Source: Effusibacillus dendaii
GTDB lineage: Bacteria; Bacillota; Bacilli; Tumebacillales; Effusibacillaceae
Direction of reading: 5' to 3'
Assembly (NCBI RefSeq): GCF_015097055.1
Contig: NZ_AP023366.1
Coordinates: 1,860,001 to 1,924,000, forward strand
Length of the DNA: 64,000 nucleotides
Below the pieces are notes generated by a model. That model was not told the origin of the DNA. It made no database searches and saw only the letters and a program-made list of their open reading frames with translations. The position numbers and the translations under genes are program-made. Below are positions 8,678 to 17,177 of the stretch, piece after piece. Positions within the stretch are counted from its first letter, which is position 1; the number at the start of each line of letters is the position of its first letter.

Positions 8678-8980
8678 TTATTCAGCCGGCAGGATCAACT
8701 CGCCGTTTTCATCAAGCGCGATCGGATTCCGGCAATAGGCACATCCGTCCTGTCGGCCAAGCACTTTTGTCGTTTTCCCGCAATGCGGGCATTCCACCTG
8801 GGGGATCTGCATGGAAATCGTCCCTAACCGGAAATAAATGCCGCTGCTGACGGCGATCATGATCAGTCCGATGACAAACATGACCGGCAAAATCGCGTGG
8901 ATAAACACGCCGATATACATCAGAATAAACGCAGCAAAGATCAGCCCCAGCGCCCAATTGCGCAAGCGAATCAATTTCAT
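8678..8980 (-). CDS. ygzB: YgzB-family (UPF0295/DUF2614) membrane zinc-ribbon protein
   Basis: A 100-residue protein with two transmembrane helices (about residues 9-29 and 32-50) followed by a C-terminal zinc ribbon: CPHCGKTTKVLGR and then CAYCRNP supply two CxxC pairs. Layout, length and the phrase CPHCGKTTKVLGRQDGC match the YgzB/UPF0295 family of Bacillales, whose function is unknown. It is a single gene upstream of, and transcribed towards, the aroF T-box leader. Confidence 0.88.
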   Translation of the reverse strand: MKLIRLRNWALGLIFAAFILMYIGVFIHAILPVMFVIGLIMIAVSSGIYFRLGTISMQIPQVECPHCGKTTKVLGRQDGCAYCRNPIALDENGELILPAE

Positions 8981-9119
8981 TGCATGTCACCCTTATTTCG
9001 TATCTGTTTGTTTTATCCTACTGGATTCCCGGCAAATTGTCCACTGCCTATTGAATTGACCCGTTTTGCGGGGTATACCCCTCCACGATCAGTTTTGGAG
9101 TCCCACTCTGTTTGCCAAC

Positions 9120-10541
9120 TCAGGCCCCTCCCCTCAGCCAGCGCTTGATTTTCGCTTGACGGAGATGATCCGGATTGGCAAGCGCTTTTTCCATCACTTC
9201 ACGCAAGAAAACAGGTTCGACACGAATTTTGGTCCCTCGCGCAATCTCCTCATAGACGCCTGAAAACACCAGATAATCCCCTGTCACGATCCGGTAAATT
9301 CGGTTGTCATTAAGCGGTTCACCTGCCGCTTCGATGCTCAACAATCGGTCATCTTCACCGTACCAAATTTTCAAACCGGAAACGGCCAGGGAACCCACTT
9401 CATTGCCGCGAAAGCCAAAGCCGAACCCTCGGCGGTGCGTGTATTCCTTTCTCAGAGCCTTTTCCAACACATCGCGAATCTGCCATCCGTACAGATCAAT
9501 CACAACCGGATTGATGGGAGAAGGACAGCAGGCAAGCAGTGTTTTGCGAGTCAAATTTCCCGATTCCAACCCGAAATGAAACACACCCGTATTCAGAAAA
9601 GCCAATTCCGCGCCGGACAATTTCCGCATCTCATCGACCACCAGGTTGCCCAATTCCGACTCATGGTGAAAATGGTGATAGAGCTTCTCCGGAACCACCG
9701 CGACCACTTCCTCCAAAATACGGTCTGCGCGGCGGCGCCACTCTTCCAGAATAGCGCGCAGATCGGCATCCGGTTCAAGCGAGTCATCACGGGCTACCAC
9801 ACACCCCACTACGTTTCGCAAACATCTTTTGTCCATATCATAATCGAGCACTAAATGACCGAAATAATTCGCAAATTTGCCCGCCTGCGCAATCCACACA
9901 TCGCCTATTTTTTCCGGCTGTTCCAGCAAATGATGCGTATGCGATCCGATGATCATATCCACATCCGGATTATGGGACGCGATATTGCGGTCGACAGACA
10001 AGCCAAGATGAGACAGCAGCACCACCACGTCCGCCCCCTGCCTGCGCAGCCCCCCGGCCAACCGCGGAATTTGTTCGAACGGATCGAGTGCATTCGTTCC
10101 CTCGATATGATAGTACTCGTTATACGGTGCGGTAAGTCCGAAGATCCCGATTTTCACGCCGTTTCGTTCCAACAACAAACTGTCTTGAAAAAACGGATAG
10201 GCAGCCCCATCCTCCAACTTACGCAGATTGCCGTTCAGCACCGGCGTAGCGGACTGACGGCAGAGTGCTTCCCAGTAGACGCTTGGGATGATCAACCCTT
10301 CATTGTTTCCGAACACCCATGCATCATAATTCATGACCCGTAACAGGGAAGCGTTCACAAGCCCCATCGTCGCATCCGTTTCAGGGGCCATTCGGTCTGC
10401 ATGATCGCCTATGTCAAACAAAAAAACCGTCTCGTTTCTGGCCGACAAATGGTTTCGCAATTGCCTGATCTGAGTGGCAAGCGTGATATACGCATCCAAA
10501 TGACTGTGCACATCATTGGTGTGAATCAGATGCAGATCCAT
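9120..10541 (-). CDS. YunD-like metallophosphoesterase / 5'-nucleotidase
   Basis: A 473-residue protein with the two-domain 5'-nucleotidase fold. The N-terminal metallophosphoesterase domain shows the metal-binding motifs HTNDVHSHLD (residues 6-15), FDIGDHADR, FGNNE, VVLLSHLGL and IIGSHTHHL. The C-terminal substrate domain includes FGFRGNEVGSLAVSGLKIWY. There is no signal peptide, unlike secreted UshA/YfkN enzymes, so it should be cytoplasmic like Bacillus YunD. Likely substrates are nucleoside monophosphates or related phosphoesters; the exact one cannot be told. FGNNE replaces the common GNHE, keeping the Asn metal ligand but not the His, which may reduce or alter activity. It lies downstream of the acyl-CoA synthetase terminator. 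Confidence 0.85.
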   Translation of the reverse strand: MDLHLIHTNDVHSHLDAYITLATQIRQLRNHLSARNETVFLFDIGDHADRMAPETDATMGLVNASLLRVMNYDAWVFGNNEGLIIPSVYWEALCRQSATPVLNGNLRKLEDGAAYPFFQDSLLLERNGVKIGIFGLTAPYNEYYHIEGTNALDPFEQIPRLAGGLRRQGADVVVLLSHLGLSVDRNIASHNPDVDMIIGSHTHHLLEQPEKIGDVWIAQAGKFANYFGHLVLDYDMDKRCLRNVVGCVVARDDSLEPDADLRAILEEWRRRADRILEEVVAVVPEKLYHHFHHESELGNLVVDEMRKLSGAELAFLNTGVFHFGLESGNLTRKTLLACCPSPINPVVIDLYGWQIRDVLEKALRKEYTHRRGFGFGFRGNEVGSLAVSGLKIWYGEDDRLLSIEAAGEPLNDNRIYRIVTGDYLVFSGVYEEIARGTKIRVEPVFLREVMEKALANPDHLRQAKIKRWLRGGA

Positions 10542-10582
10542 TCTCCACCTTCTTCCCCAACAAGCTCTTTTTTTTTATTATA

Positions 10583-10612
10583 TAAAAAAACCCCGATGGA
10601 ATATCGAGGTTT
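10583..10612 (-). terminator. Terminator of the acyl-CoA synthetase gene
   Basis: On the minus strand AACCTCGAT and ATCGGGGTT form a stem (10589-10612) followed by seven T residues and an AT-rich tract, 12 bases after the stop codon at 10624. Confidence 0.8.
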
Positions 10613-10623
10613 TTCGAATTTGT

Positions 10624-12210
10624 TTATTTTTGCGACTCATCTCGCAGCGTCCGTCTCAGGATTTTACCTACCGCGGTTTTCGGCAGTTCACTGCGGAATT
10701 CATAGAGCCGGGGTACTTTGTATGCGGCCAACCGTTCCCGGCAGAAATGGTTCATCTCTTCCTCCGTCAATTGCGTACCCGGTTTGGGAACTACAAACGC
10801 TTTCACCGTCTCTCCTCGATACGGATCGGGAACACCAACGACAACCGCTTCCAGTACATTCGGATGTTGATACAGCACCTCTTCCACATCACGCGGATAT
10901 ACATTAAAACCGCTGGCCAGGATTAAATCTTTCTTCCTGTCAATGATGTAGTAGTACCCTTCGTCGTCCATTTTGGCAATATCCCCCGTGTGAAGCCAGC
11001 CGTTTTTCAACGTTTCGGCTGTTTCCTGCGGCAGATTCCAATATCCTTTCATCACCTGCGGACCGCGAACCACCAGTTCGCCTTCTTCCCCAGGTTTCAG
11101 TTCGGTAACCCCGTCATGCAGATCGACGATTTTGGCTTCGGTAAACGGAATCGGTTTGCCAATCGAACCGGCTTTCCGTTTCTCAATTGGATTAAAATGG
11201 GTAACGGGCGACGCTTCTGACAGACCGTACCCTTCAATCACTGTGCCTTTGGTTTTCACTTCAAATTCTTTAATGACTTCTACCGGGAGCGGAGCCGAGC
11301 CGCTGATGCAGACACGAATCGAATCCACTCCGTATTCTTGCGCCTTCGGATGAGCATTGATGGCTATATACATCGTCGGCACACCAGGGAACAGGGTGGG
11401 TTTCGTTTGCTTGATGGTGTTCAACACCTCTTCAATTTCAAAACGCGGCAGCATAATCAACTGGGATCCCGTCAAAATCCCCATGTTCATCGTGGTGGTC
11501 ATGGCATATACGTGGAAAAGAGGGATTACGCTGAGAATCCGTTCCTGCTCCACGTCCTCCGAAACCATAAGCAAGGATGACTGTAAAGCATTCGCCACTA
11601 CGTTTCGATGGGTCAGCATAGCCCCTTTCGCACGTCCTGTAGTTCCGCCCGTGTATTGCAAAACCGCCACATCGTCCGACACTGTATTCGGCTGCGGAAC
11701 GGGTCCTGCAGCGCTTTTCACAAACGATTCAAAATTGACGGCTCCTCCTTCATAAGACGTTCCGACCGGAGGCAATTCGACCACAATTTTTTTCACCAAA
11801 TCATCTGCCACAGACGAGTTCATAACGACAGGCAGCAAGGGAGCAAACACCACAATCGCTTTTGCACCCGAATCCTGAACATAATGTTCCACTTCGCGCG
11901 GCACCGACATGGGACTAATCTGAACCACAACGGCACCCGCACGCAGAATTCCGTAATAGGCAATCACATAATGCGGACAATTCGGCAGCATAATCGCCAC
12001 CCGGTCCCCTTCACCGATTCCGGCCTCGGCAAGGGCTGCCGCAAACCGGTCCACCGTAAAAAACAATGTTTTATAATCAATTTCTGTTCCGTGAAAGTAG
12101 ATCGCTTTCCGATCCGGATACCGCTCGCTGGTCTGTGCCAGCATAAGCGGCACTGTCAAATCCGCCATGCCAGTTTCCTCAAAAGTGGATGATGTCCCTC
12201 TCGTACTCAT
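10624..12210 (-). CDS. Long-chain fatty-acid-CoA ligase (LcfA/FadD-type)
   Basis: A 528-residue AMP-forming acyl-CoA synthetase, which activates fatty acids to acyl-CoA for beta-oxidation. Motifs seen in order: YTGGTTGRAKGAMLTH (ATP/AMP binding), VIEGYGLSEASPV, GWLHTGDIAKMDDEGYYYI, DRKKDLILASGFNVYPRDVE (fatty-acyl signature) and the C-terminal PKTAVGKILRR with the catalytic Lys. The ATG at 12210 has an excellent AGGAGGG upstream; the longer frame to 12267 would run through the operator. Two FadR-like palindromes precede it, and a terminator follows the stop codon. Confidence 0.93.
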   Translation of the reverse strand: MSTRGTSSTFEETGMADLTVPLMLAQTSERYPDRKAIYFHGTEIDYKTLFFTVDRFAAALAEAGIGEGDRVAIMLPNCPHYVIAYYGILRAGAVVVQISPMSVPREVEHYVQDSGAKAIVVFAPLLPVVMNSSVADDLVKKIVVELPPVGTSYEGGAVNFESFVKSAAGPVPQPNTVSDDVAVLQYTGGTTGRAKGAMLTHRNVVANALQSSLLMVSEDVEQERILSVIPLFHVYAMTTTMNMGILTGSQLIMLPRFEIEEVLNTIKQTKPTLFPGVPTMYIAINAHPKAQEYGVDSIRVCISGSAPLPVEVIKEFEVKTKGTVIEGYGLSEASPVTHFNPIEKRKAGSIGKPIPFTEAKIVDLHDGVTELKPGEEGELVVRGPQVMKGYWNLPQETAETLKNGWLHTGDIAKMDDEGYYYIIDRKKDLILASGFNVYPRDVEEVLYQHPNVLEAVVVGVPDPYRGETVKAFVVPKPGTQLTEEEMNHFCRERLAAYKVPRLYEFRSELPKTAVGKILRRTLRDESQK

Positions 12211-12254
12211 GATAACCCTCCTGTATCCCCTGATCAAAATAACGAGCATAAATG

Positions 12255-12288
12255 AATGAATATTCATTTATGAATGACTATTCACTAG
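12255..12288. promoter_or_regulatory. Tandem FadR-like (TetR-type) operators upstream of the acyl-CoA synthetase
   Basis: AATGAATATTCATT (12255-12268) is a perfect palindrome. The adjoining TGAATGACTATTCACT (12271-12286) closely matches the Bacillus FadR consensus TGAATGAnTAnTCATTCA. Both lie 45-78 bases before the start codon. In Bacillus subtilis FadR represses lcfA and other beta-oxidation genes and is released by acyl-CoA. That this genome encodes FadR is inferred. Confidence 0.65.
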
Positions 12289-12347
12289 TTTAGCAATCTT
12301 TCACTAAAACCACAATACATTACTACTTGAGTGGGAGAGTAAGATTG

Positions 12348-12376
12348 TAAAAAGGAGTCCGCTATGTAAGCGGACC
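12348..12376 (-). terminator. Terminator of the TPR-protein gene
   Basis: Minus strand: GTCCGC (12370-12375) pairs with GCGGAC (12357-12362), then CTCCTTTTTAC. It follows the stop codon at 12395 by about 20 bases. Confidence 0.7.
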
Positions 12377-12394
12377 CGAAGCTGAAAAATATCT

Positions 12395-13276
12395 CTATTT
12401 ATATGCCAGACGCTCGATCTGTTGCTCACACGCCAGCAATGGCCCTGTTTGTCCCGTTTTCGCAAACAAATGTTTCAACATATGCAAAACCTCAAGTTTA
12501 AGTTGCCACATATGGGGTTCACAGCATACAGGAAAAACTTTCTTTAAATAATGAATGGCGCCCATCCAATCTTTTTGCTGTGACAACACCAGGGAAAGGG
12601 ACAACGCCGTCTGTACCTGCTTGGCGTCAACTCCCTGTTTTCGCCAAGATTCATAAGCCATCAGGTAGGCAGCCACAGCCTGCTCCGTTTTACTCTGACG
12701 TTGAAAAGTCAGTCCATATAACTGCCATATACAAGAAAAAAGCGTGTGTGTATCGTCTGCCCCTCCATACAGGGCCATCAGACACCAATCCTGCGCTTCT
12801 TCCCACTGTTCCATTTCCGCACAGCATACCGCCAGAAGATAATCGATGAAAACCAGTCCTCTATCGTCTTCGGTGCCGTTATAATGTTTTCTTGCCAAAA
12901 TCGCTGAGTCCTTTGCTTCTTCCAGATATCCCAACCGGTAATAGGTCATGCTCAGAAACAGGAACAAAAAGCCATCTGTCTCAACCGTTGATTCAGATGC
13001 TAAAAATTTTAGTTTCAGCTGCAGTAATGAAATATCATAAATGTGCCACTTATCTTCATCGACAAAAGTACTCCCATCCCGCTCCAACAGCCGATGGATT
13101 CTAATTTCTGCCAGTTCCACCACCTGTTGTTTCATCGATTCAAAAAGAACAAGCGTATTTAACAGCGACCCATCTTCACGCCCCAACTCATCCAGCATTT
13201 CCGTGAAACAAGAATCAAACGGGTGTTCCTTTTCACGCACCGATTGCCAATCTTTAGGAAGCAAATGCAAGTTCAT
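12395..13276 (-). CDS. TPR-repeat protein under a c-di-GMP riboswitch
   Basis: A 293-residue soluble, helical protein. Repeated patterns such as FLSMTYYRLGYLEEAKDSAI, YLLAVCCAEMEQWEEAQDWC, IWQLYGLTFQRQSKTEQAVA and LVLSQQKDWMGAIHYLKKVF are tetratricopeptide repeats from about residue 100 to the end. The first 90 residues are helical, with no helix-turn-helix recognisable, so it resembles the TPR part of Rap/NprR-type regulators without their effector domain. It has no signal peptide or membrane helix. Its leader holds a class I c-di-GMP riboswitch and a terminator, so the product probably acts in c-di-GMP-controlled behaviour such as motility or attachment; its partner is unknown. Confidence 0.75.
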   Translation of the reverse strand: MNLHLLPKDWQSVREKEHPFDSCFTEMLDELGREDGSLLNTLVLFESMKQQVVELAEIRIHRLLERDGSTFVDEDKWHIYDISLLQLKLKFLASESTVETDGFLFLFLSMTYYRLGYLEEAKDSAILARKHYNGTEDDRGLVFIDYLLAVCCAEMEQWEEAQDWCLMALYGGADDTHTLFSCIWQLYGLTFQRQSKTEQAVAAYLMAYESWRKQGVDAKQVQTALSLSLVLSQQKDWMGAIHYLKKVFPVCCEPHMWQLKLEVLHMLKHLFAKTGQTGPLLACEQQIERLAYK

Positions 13277-13291
13277 GTTTCACACTCCCCA

Positions 13292-13319
13292 AACAAAAAT
13301 GTCTGCCTCAGAGGCAGAC
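13292..13319 (-). terminator. Riboswitch-controlled terminator before the TPR gene
   Basis: Minus strand: GTCTGCCTC and GAGGCAGAC form a perfect 9-bp stem with a 1-base loop (13301-13319), followed by ATTTTTGTTT. It sits between the aptamer (13338-13430) and the start codon at 13276, the position expected for an expression platform. Confidence 0.85.
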
Positions 13320-13337
13320 AAGGGAATGTGCTGCCAC

Positions 13338-13430
13338 TGCGGCGGCCCGGCTGTCATAAAAAGCGCAGAACGACTGCAACTTTTCTTAGACCCGCAGCTT
13401 TGCGTCATCACCTTTCGATGATTTTGCCCT
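13338..13430 (-). ncRNA. Cyclic-di-GMP-I (GEMM-I) riboswitch aptamer
   Basis: On the minus strand AGGGCAAAATCATCGAAAGG (GAAA tetraloop), TGATGACGCAAAGC, TGCGGGTCTAAG (tetraloop-receptor strand) and, after the P3 hairpin, ATGACAGCCGGGCCGCC follow each other exactly as in the GEMM-I consensus. The conserved GGGCAAA, GACGCAAAGC and GCCGGGC blocks around the ligand pocket are present. An intrinsic terminator lies downstream, so the switch acts on transcription. c-di-GMP is the usual ligand; the variant that prefers cGAMP would need the pocket base checked in an alignment. Confidence 0.92.
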
Positions 13431-13582
13431 TAACATCAGTGTCGTTCAAAAAAATCACATTTTTAAAATATCTTAAACAAAACGCTCCGAATTTCCTTCT
13501 ACACTATAAAAAATGCGACAAAAGTCCCACCTAAAGCGGGCTTTCTGCACTCGAAACTCCCAATCCCAGCTCGAACTCCTGC

Positions 13583-14164
13583 TCAGGAAGAAGCAACCGG
13601 CTCACCGCGCAGCCCCAAATCATCCGCTCTGTCTTTTAATGCATCAATCACAAACTGAATATGCTCATCGAGACTGATTCCCAATTCTTCCGCCCCTTTG
13701 TATACATCATCGCGTGACACGCCTTTTGCAAACGCTTTGTCTTTCAGTTTTTTCTTGACCGCCTTGACATCCACGTCAAAAATGCTTTTGCTCGGCCGAA
13801 CCAAAGCTACCGCCGTGACAAATCCCGATAATTCGTCGCAGGCAAACAATGTCTTGTCCAACAGAGATTCCCGTTTCACTCCCGTGTATTCCGCATGGGA
13901 AAGGATCGCATGAATCACATCCTCCGGATATCCGAGTTGCTTGAGTATTTCGCATCCTTTGTAGGGATGCTCTTGCGGAGTTGGATATTGCTCATAATCG
14001 AAATCATGCAGCAAGCCGACAATAGCCCATTTTTCCGCATCTTCACCAAATTTTTCAGCATACGCTTTGACGGACGTTTCCACCGCCAGCGCATGTTTGA
14101 TCAAGCTCTGACTCTTGGTGTATTCATTTAAAAGCGACCATGCCTGTTCCCGATTCAATCTCAT
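13583..14164 (-). CDS. HD-superfamily (HDIG-type) phosphohydrolase
   Basis: A 193-residue single-domain HD protein. The metal-binding residues are visible as H24 in SLIKHALAVE, the HD pair in VGLLHDFDYEQYP, H in ILSHAEYTG and D in FACDELSGFV. This is the short predicted hydrolase type seen next to many housekeeping genes in Firmicutes; substrates are usually nucleotides or phosphates but are not known here. Its ATG overlaps the yktB stop codon by four bases, so it is translationally coupled as the last gene of the glycosyltransferase-yktB-HD operon. It lacks a GYP motif, so it is not a c-di-GMP phosphodiesterase. Confidence 0.85.
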   Translation of the reverse strand: MRLNREQAWSLLNEYTKSQSLIKHALAVETSVKAYAEKFGEDAEKWAIVGLLHDFDYEQYPTPQEHPYKGCEILKQLGYPEDVIHAILSHAEYTGVKRESLLDKTLFACDELSGFVTAVALVRPSKSIFDVDVKAVKKKLKDKAFAKGVSRDDVYKGAEELGISLDEHIQFVIDALKDRADDLGLRGEPVASS

Positions 14165-14814
14165 CGTTTCCTTGCCTCCATTGCTTCTTGTCTGCCGGCC
14201 AACGACAACCTGTACAGCGGCGCCAATTGATACAAGGCTTCTCGAGCTTTGTCCAGAAACATTTCGCCTGACATGCGAACCGCCTCTTGTTTCGGGATGT
14301 CAATGCCCACCAACAGTTCGCCGTTTTTATTTTCCAGCAATCGCTTGGTAAATTGCCCGATTTTGTCTTCCATTTGGGTATGCGGCACCGGATCGGGATG
14401 AATATGGTCATCGTACCATAACATCTGATTGGGAATCTGCCGCTTGATATCAGGCCAGTTCGCGGCCAGTTTTTCAGCAAACTGTTTTTTGCTGACACAC
14501 TCGTAAATGATCGCAAACTGTACAAACGCATGGGTAGCCCACAATCCAATCTGAAAATGGGGCAGCATTTTGTAACCGCGCGGATTGGTTGCAAAGCTTA
14601 CCCAGGAATCGTTTGGTGGATTGGTTTTCCGTCTGGCATGTTTGGCCACATGGACAAAAAATTCTTCCCCGTACCACGCCGACAAATCAGGCGCCAAAAC
14701 CTTTCCAATCGATTCAAACTTGGGCCGGACACGCTCTTTCAAGGCCGCCATCCGCAGCTCCAGTCCTTCCACCTGAAACACTTCAAAATCCGCTTCTTTC
14801 CACCCGGTAAACAT
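14161..14814 (-). CDS. yktB: YktB-family protein (DUF1054/UPF0637)
   Basis: A 217-residue protein matching the YktB family from end to end: MFTGWKEADFEVFQVEGLEL, FFVHVAKHARRKTNPPNDSW, YKMLPHFQIGLW and PDPVPHTQMEDKIGQF. The function of the family is unknown; members are soluble alpha/beta proteins of Bacillales. The ATG at 14814 was chosen because AGAGGAG lies about ten bases upstream; tandem GTG codons at 14826 and 14823 lie too close to that site. The gap to the upstream glycosyltransferase is 17 bases, and its 3' end overlaps the HD-hydrolase gene. Confidence 0.9.
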   Translation of the reverse strand: MFTGWKEADFEVFQVEGLELRMAALKERVRPKFESIGKVLAPDLSAWYGEEFFVHVAKHARRKTNPPNDSWVSFATNPRGYKMLPHFQIGLWATHAFVQFAIIYECVSKKQFAEKLAANWPDIKRQIPNQMLWYDDHIHPDPVPHTQMEDKIGQFTKRLLENKNGELLVGIDIPKQEAVRMSGEMFLDKAREALYQLAPLYRLSLAGRQEAMEARKR

Positions 14815-14831
14815 CGTTCTCACCACTCCTC

Positions 14832-16070
14832 TTACTCTTGTCCCAACTGTTCAAACAGTTTGCTTAGCTGATCTGCCACCGTCTTTACTTCAAACATCCG
14901 CAGATCGTTCGTTTCCGCCTTCTGCTGAAACAGATCCAATCGTTCCGCCATCGCCAAAAGTTCCGCTGCAATCCGCTCAGGATCGCGCGGGTCAATGACT
15001 GGGAAAGACTGTTCCCGCAAAAGGTTTGCCGTTGTTCCTTTTTCCGCCGTTATTCCCAGAATCGGTTTTCTGGCGCCAAAATAATCAATCAGCTTGGAAG
15101 GCAGAAATATATTTTCATCGCTTGGCGCGTCGATCAGCAGTAAAATATCGCTCTGTTTCATCTTCTGCAGACTTTCCAGATAAGAGACTTGGCCGGTTCG
15201 TTCGATTGTGGTTTTCAACATGTCTCCGTATTTGGAAAGCAGGGGAACAAATGTCGATTCCACGTTGCCGACGATCTGCAAATGAATTTTCGCCGCTGTC
15301 TGCGGATGCTGTTCGTTTAACAAAGCCAGCGCTTTCAGGATCGGTTCCGGTGAACGCAATCCGTAAAAGTCGCCGATATAGGACAATACGATTCGGTTAT
15401 CGTGAGAGCCGGCAGCCGGTGATTCCCCTTCCGATGGCCCGTACAGCCGTTCATCGAAGCAATGCGGCAGTACAATCGACCGGTCTGTCACATCTTCATC
15501 CGGATAGGAAGATGCCACCAATCGGCGAATCTCGTCCGTCGGAAACACAAAACGGTCAGCCGCCCGAATCACTTTTGCTTCATTGCGCTCTTCCACCTGG
15601 TGCATGACAGGCAGCGGATATCGGTTGTAAGGATTGTGCGCCCACGGATCACTGAACTGCGCTACCCAGGGAATCCCGAGCCTCTGTTTAAACTCGTAAG
15701 CCACCAGATGACTGATGCCCGGCATCGAACGTGAATAAATCAATTGAAACGGCCCTTGCGGCTTGTAATGAAGCAGCACCTGACGCAGCCATCTGTCGTT
15801 CATATCCTGAAACATGGAAGAACCTTTCTGGTAGAGCCGCCGCACGATTTTGTTGACCGGTTTCGGATTGTGGTAACGGTGCACCGTCAGGTTCTCGACA
15901 TCCATCCATTGGCCCATTGTCTCGTCTTTGCGAAAATCGGGATCGTCGCCCACCGCCACCAAATCGATCTGGTACCGCTTGGCCAGCTCAGGCAGCAGTT
16001 TCCCGACCAGGATTGATTCGGCAGACAACACGGGGGGCGCGAAATAAGAAATTACCAAAATTCGATCCAT
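14832..16070 (-). CDS. Family-4-type glycosyltransferase
   Basis: A 412-residue GT-B-fold glycosyltransferase. The N-terminal Rossmann domain begins MDRILVISYFAPPVLSAESI. The acceptor-side segment IYSRSMPGISHLVAYEFKQR is followed by the C-terminal donor domain with VLSYIGDFYGLRSPEPILKA, LLLIDAPSDENIFLPSKLID (the E-x-F-x-P-x-K-L donor motif) and ILGITAEKGTTANLL. It should transfer a nucleotide-activated sugar to a cell-envelope or lipid acceptor; which one is unknown. ATG 16070 follows GGAGAAAG. It is first in a three-gene operon with yktB and the HD hydrolase. It resembles the proteins cut by the left edge and at 29.2 kb only in general fold. Confidence 0.8.
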   Translation of the reverse strand: MDRILVISYFAPPVLSAESILVGKLLPELAKRYQIDLVAVGDDPDFRKDETMGQWMDVENLTVHRYHNPKPVNKIVRRLYQKGSSMFQDMNDRWLRQVLLHYKPQGPFQLIYSRSMPGISHLVAYEFKQRLGIPWVAQFSDPWAHNPYNRYPLPVMHQVEERNEAKVIRAADRFVFPTDEIRRLVASSYPDEDVTDRSIVLPHCFDERLYGPSEGESPAAGSHDNRIVLSYIGDFYGLRSPEPILKALALLNEQHPQTAAKIHLQIVGNVESTFVPLLSKYGDMLKTTIERTGQVSYLESLQKMKQSDILLLIDAPSDENIFLPSKLIDYFGARKPILGITAEKGTTANLLREQSFPVIDPRDPERIAAELLAMAERLDLFQQKAETNDLRMFEVKTVADQLSKLFEQLGQE

Positions 16071-16165
16071 CACTTTCTCCTCGATTCCCATTTGATTGTG
16101 CACATTGGGGCCTGAAATTCGATCTATTTCCAAGACAGGTTTCGCGAATTTGCGATAATTTTTCT

Positions 16166-16723
16166 TTACTTCGGGATCGAGTAAGCCAGTTCCTTCAAAT
16201 CTGTAAAAATTGCCACCACGTCAGCCAATTTCATACGAACCAATCCGCTGGTAGAGGGGGCTACAAAATCAATGACTCCTTCTACTTGCGAGGGTGACTG
16301 CACGCCCCAAGCGGCCTTTTTCAAGCCCGTATATTGGAGGTATACTCCCTTCCCGACGAAGCAAACCACTTTCGGCTTGTAACGAGTTATTTTTTCCCGA
16401 AGCGTTTGGCGCCCTTCCTCATATTCCCGCTTTGTAATTTCTTCCGCCGCTCGAGTCGGCCGTGCGACAATATTGGTAAACCCGTAACCGAGTTCATACA
16501 GACAGGCATCCTCTTCCGCCCGATATTTGCGCGGCGTTAAACCGGCCTGATAAAGTACCGTATAAAACCGGTTTCTCGGGTTGGCATAATGATGTCCCGT
16601 CTCGCTCGACCGCAGGCTTGGATTGTACCCGACAAACAAAATCAGCAGCCCTCTCTGATATGATCCGGAATCGGCCTCACAACAACGCCACCCCGCTCTG
16701 TGTCTTTTGTTCACATCCCGCAT
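16166..16723 (-). CDS. mug: Mismatch-specific uracil/thymine DNA glycosylase
   Basis: A 185-residue member of the Mug/TDG branch of uracil-DNA glycosylases, which remove U or T from G mismatches. The diagnostic opening motif is LFVGYNPSLRSSETGHHYAN followed by PRNRFYTVL; the Asn of GYNPS is the catalytic-water ligand. The second motif VAPSTSGLVR matches the family NPSGL-type loop. About 25 residues precede the conserved core (MRDVNKRHRAGWRCCEADSG) and may be a loose N-terminal extension or a slightly upstream start choice. It is divergent from the cupin gene. Confidence 0.88.
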   Translation of the reverse strand: MRDVNKRHRAGWRCCEADSGSYQRGLLILFVGYNPSLRSSETGHHYANPRNRFYTVLYQAGLTPRKYRAEEDACLYELGYGFTNIVARPTRAAEEITKREYEEGRQTLREKITRYKPKVVCFVGKGVYLQYTGLKKAAWGVQSPSQVEGVIDFVAPSTSGLVRMKLADVVAIFTDLKELAYSIPK

Positions 16724-16796
16724 AGCTTTGCCTGTCCCTGCAAAACCTATCGATAATCATGCGCTGCTGATTCCCCACATTTAACGAGGTGATCTT

Positions 16797-17129
16797 ATGT
16801 CCAAAGCAGAAACTGTTTTTCAACATGCGGTTTTTGACGACCGCTCTGTCTCCAAAGTGAACAACTTTACAGGTCACGACCTCACCACGAATACCTATTA
16901 TTTTAAACCGGGCCAATCGATGGGGTACCAATCGACTGCAGGCGGCGACCAGGTTTATGTCGTATTGCAGGGAGAAGGACAATTTTATTTGAACAACGGG
17001 CAAGAAGAAACGATTGATGTAGAGTCCGGTTCGATCATGTACATCCCGAAAGGCGTGTCCTTCAAAATCGTCAACAATCAGTCAAGCGATCTGATCTGCA
17101 CAGGTGTTCAGCACCCAGCGCATCAATAA
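16797..17129 (+). CDS. Small cupin-domain protein
   Basis: A 110-residue single cupin. Motif 1 is degenerate (GYQSTAGGDQVYVVLQGEGQ, lacking the usual two His), and motif 2 is GSIMYIPKGVSFKIVNNQ. Because most metal ligands are missing, a metal-dependent enzyme is unlikely and a sugar-binding or regulatory role is more plausible. ATG at 16797 follows ACGAGGTG. It is monocistronic: a hairpin terminator at 17134-17162 serves both it and bioB from the other side. Confidence 0.75.
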   Translation: MSKAETVFQHAVFDDRSVSKVNNFTGHDLTTNTYYFKPGQSMGYQSTAGGDQVYVVLQGEGQFYLNNGQEETIDVESGSIMYIPKGVSFKIVNNQSSDLICTGVQHPAHQ

Positions 17130-17133
17130 TGCC

Positions 17134-17162
17134 GATACCCCCCGGATTTCCGAGGGGTATCT
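17134..17162. terminator. Bidirectional terminator between the cupin gene and bioB
   Basis: GATACCCCCCGG pairs with CCGAGGGGTATC, and both flanks are T- or A-rich. Two genes converge here. Confidence 0.75.
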
Positions 17163-17177
17163 TGTTTCATGCATATT

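Noticed and set aside
13583-14164. HD-domain gene as another c-di-GMP phosphodiesterase
   Set aside because: It has the HD metal ligands but no GYP motif and is a short single-domain hydrolase.
16797-17129. Metal-dependent cupin dioxygenase
   Set aside because: The His/Glu metal ligands of motif 1 and motif 2 are mostly missing.
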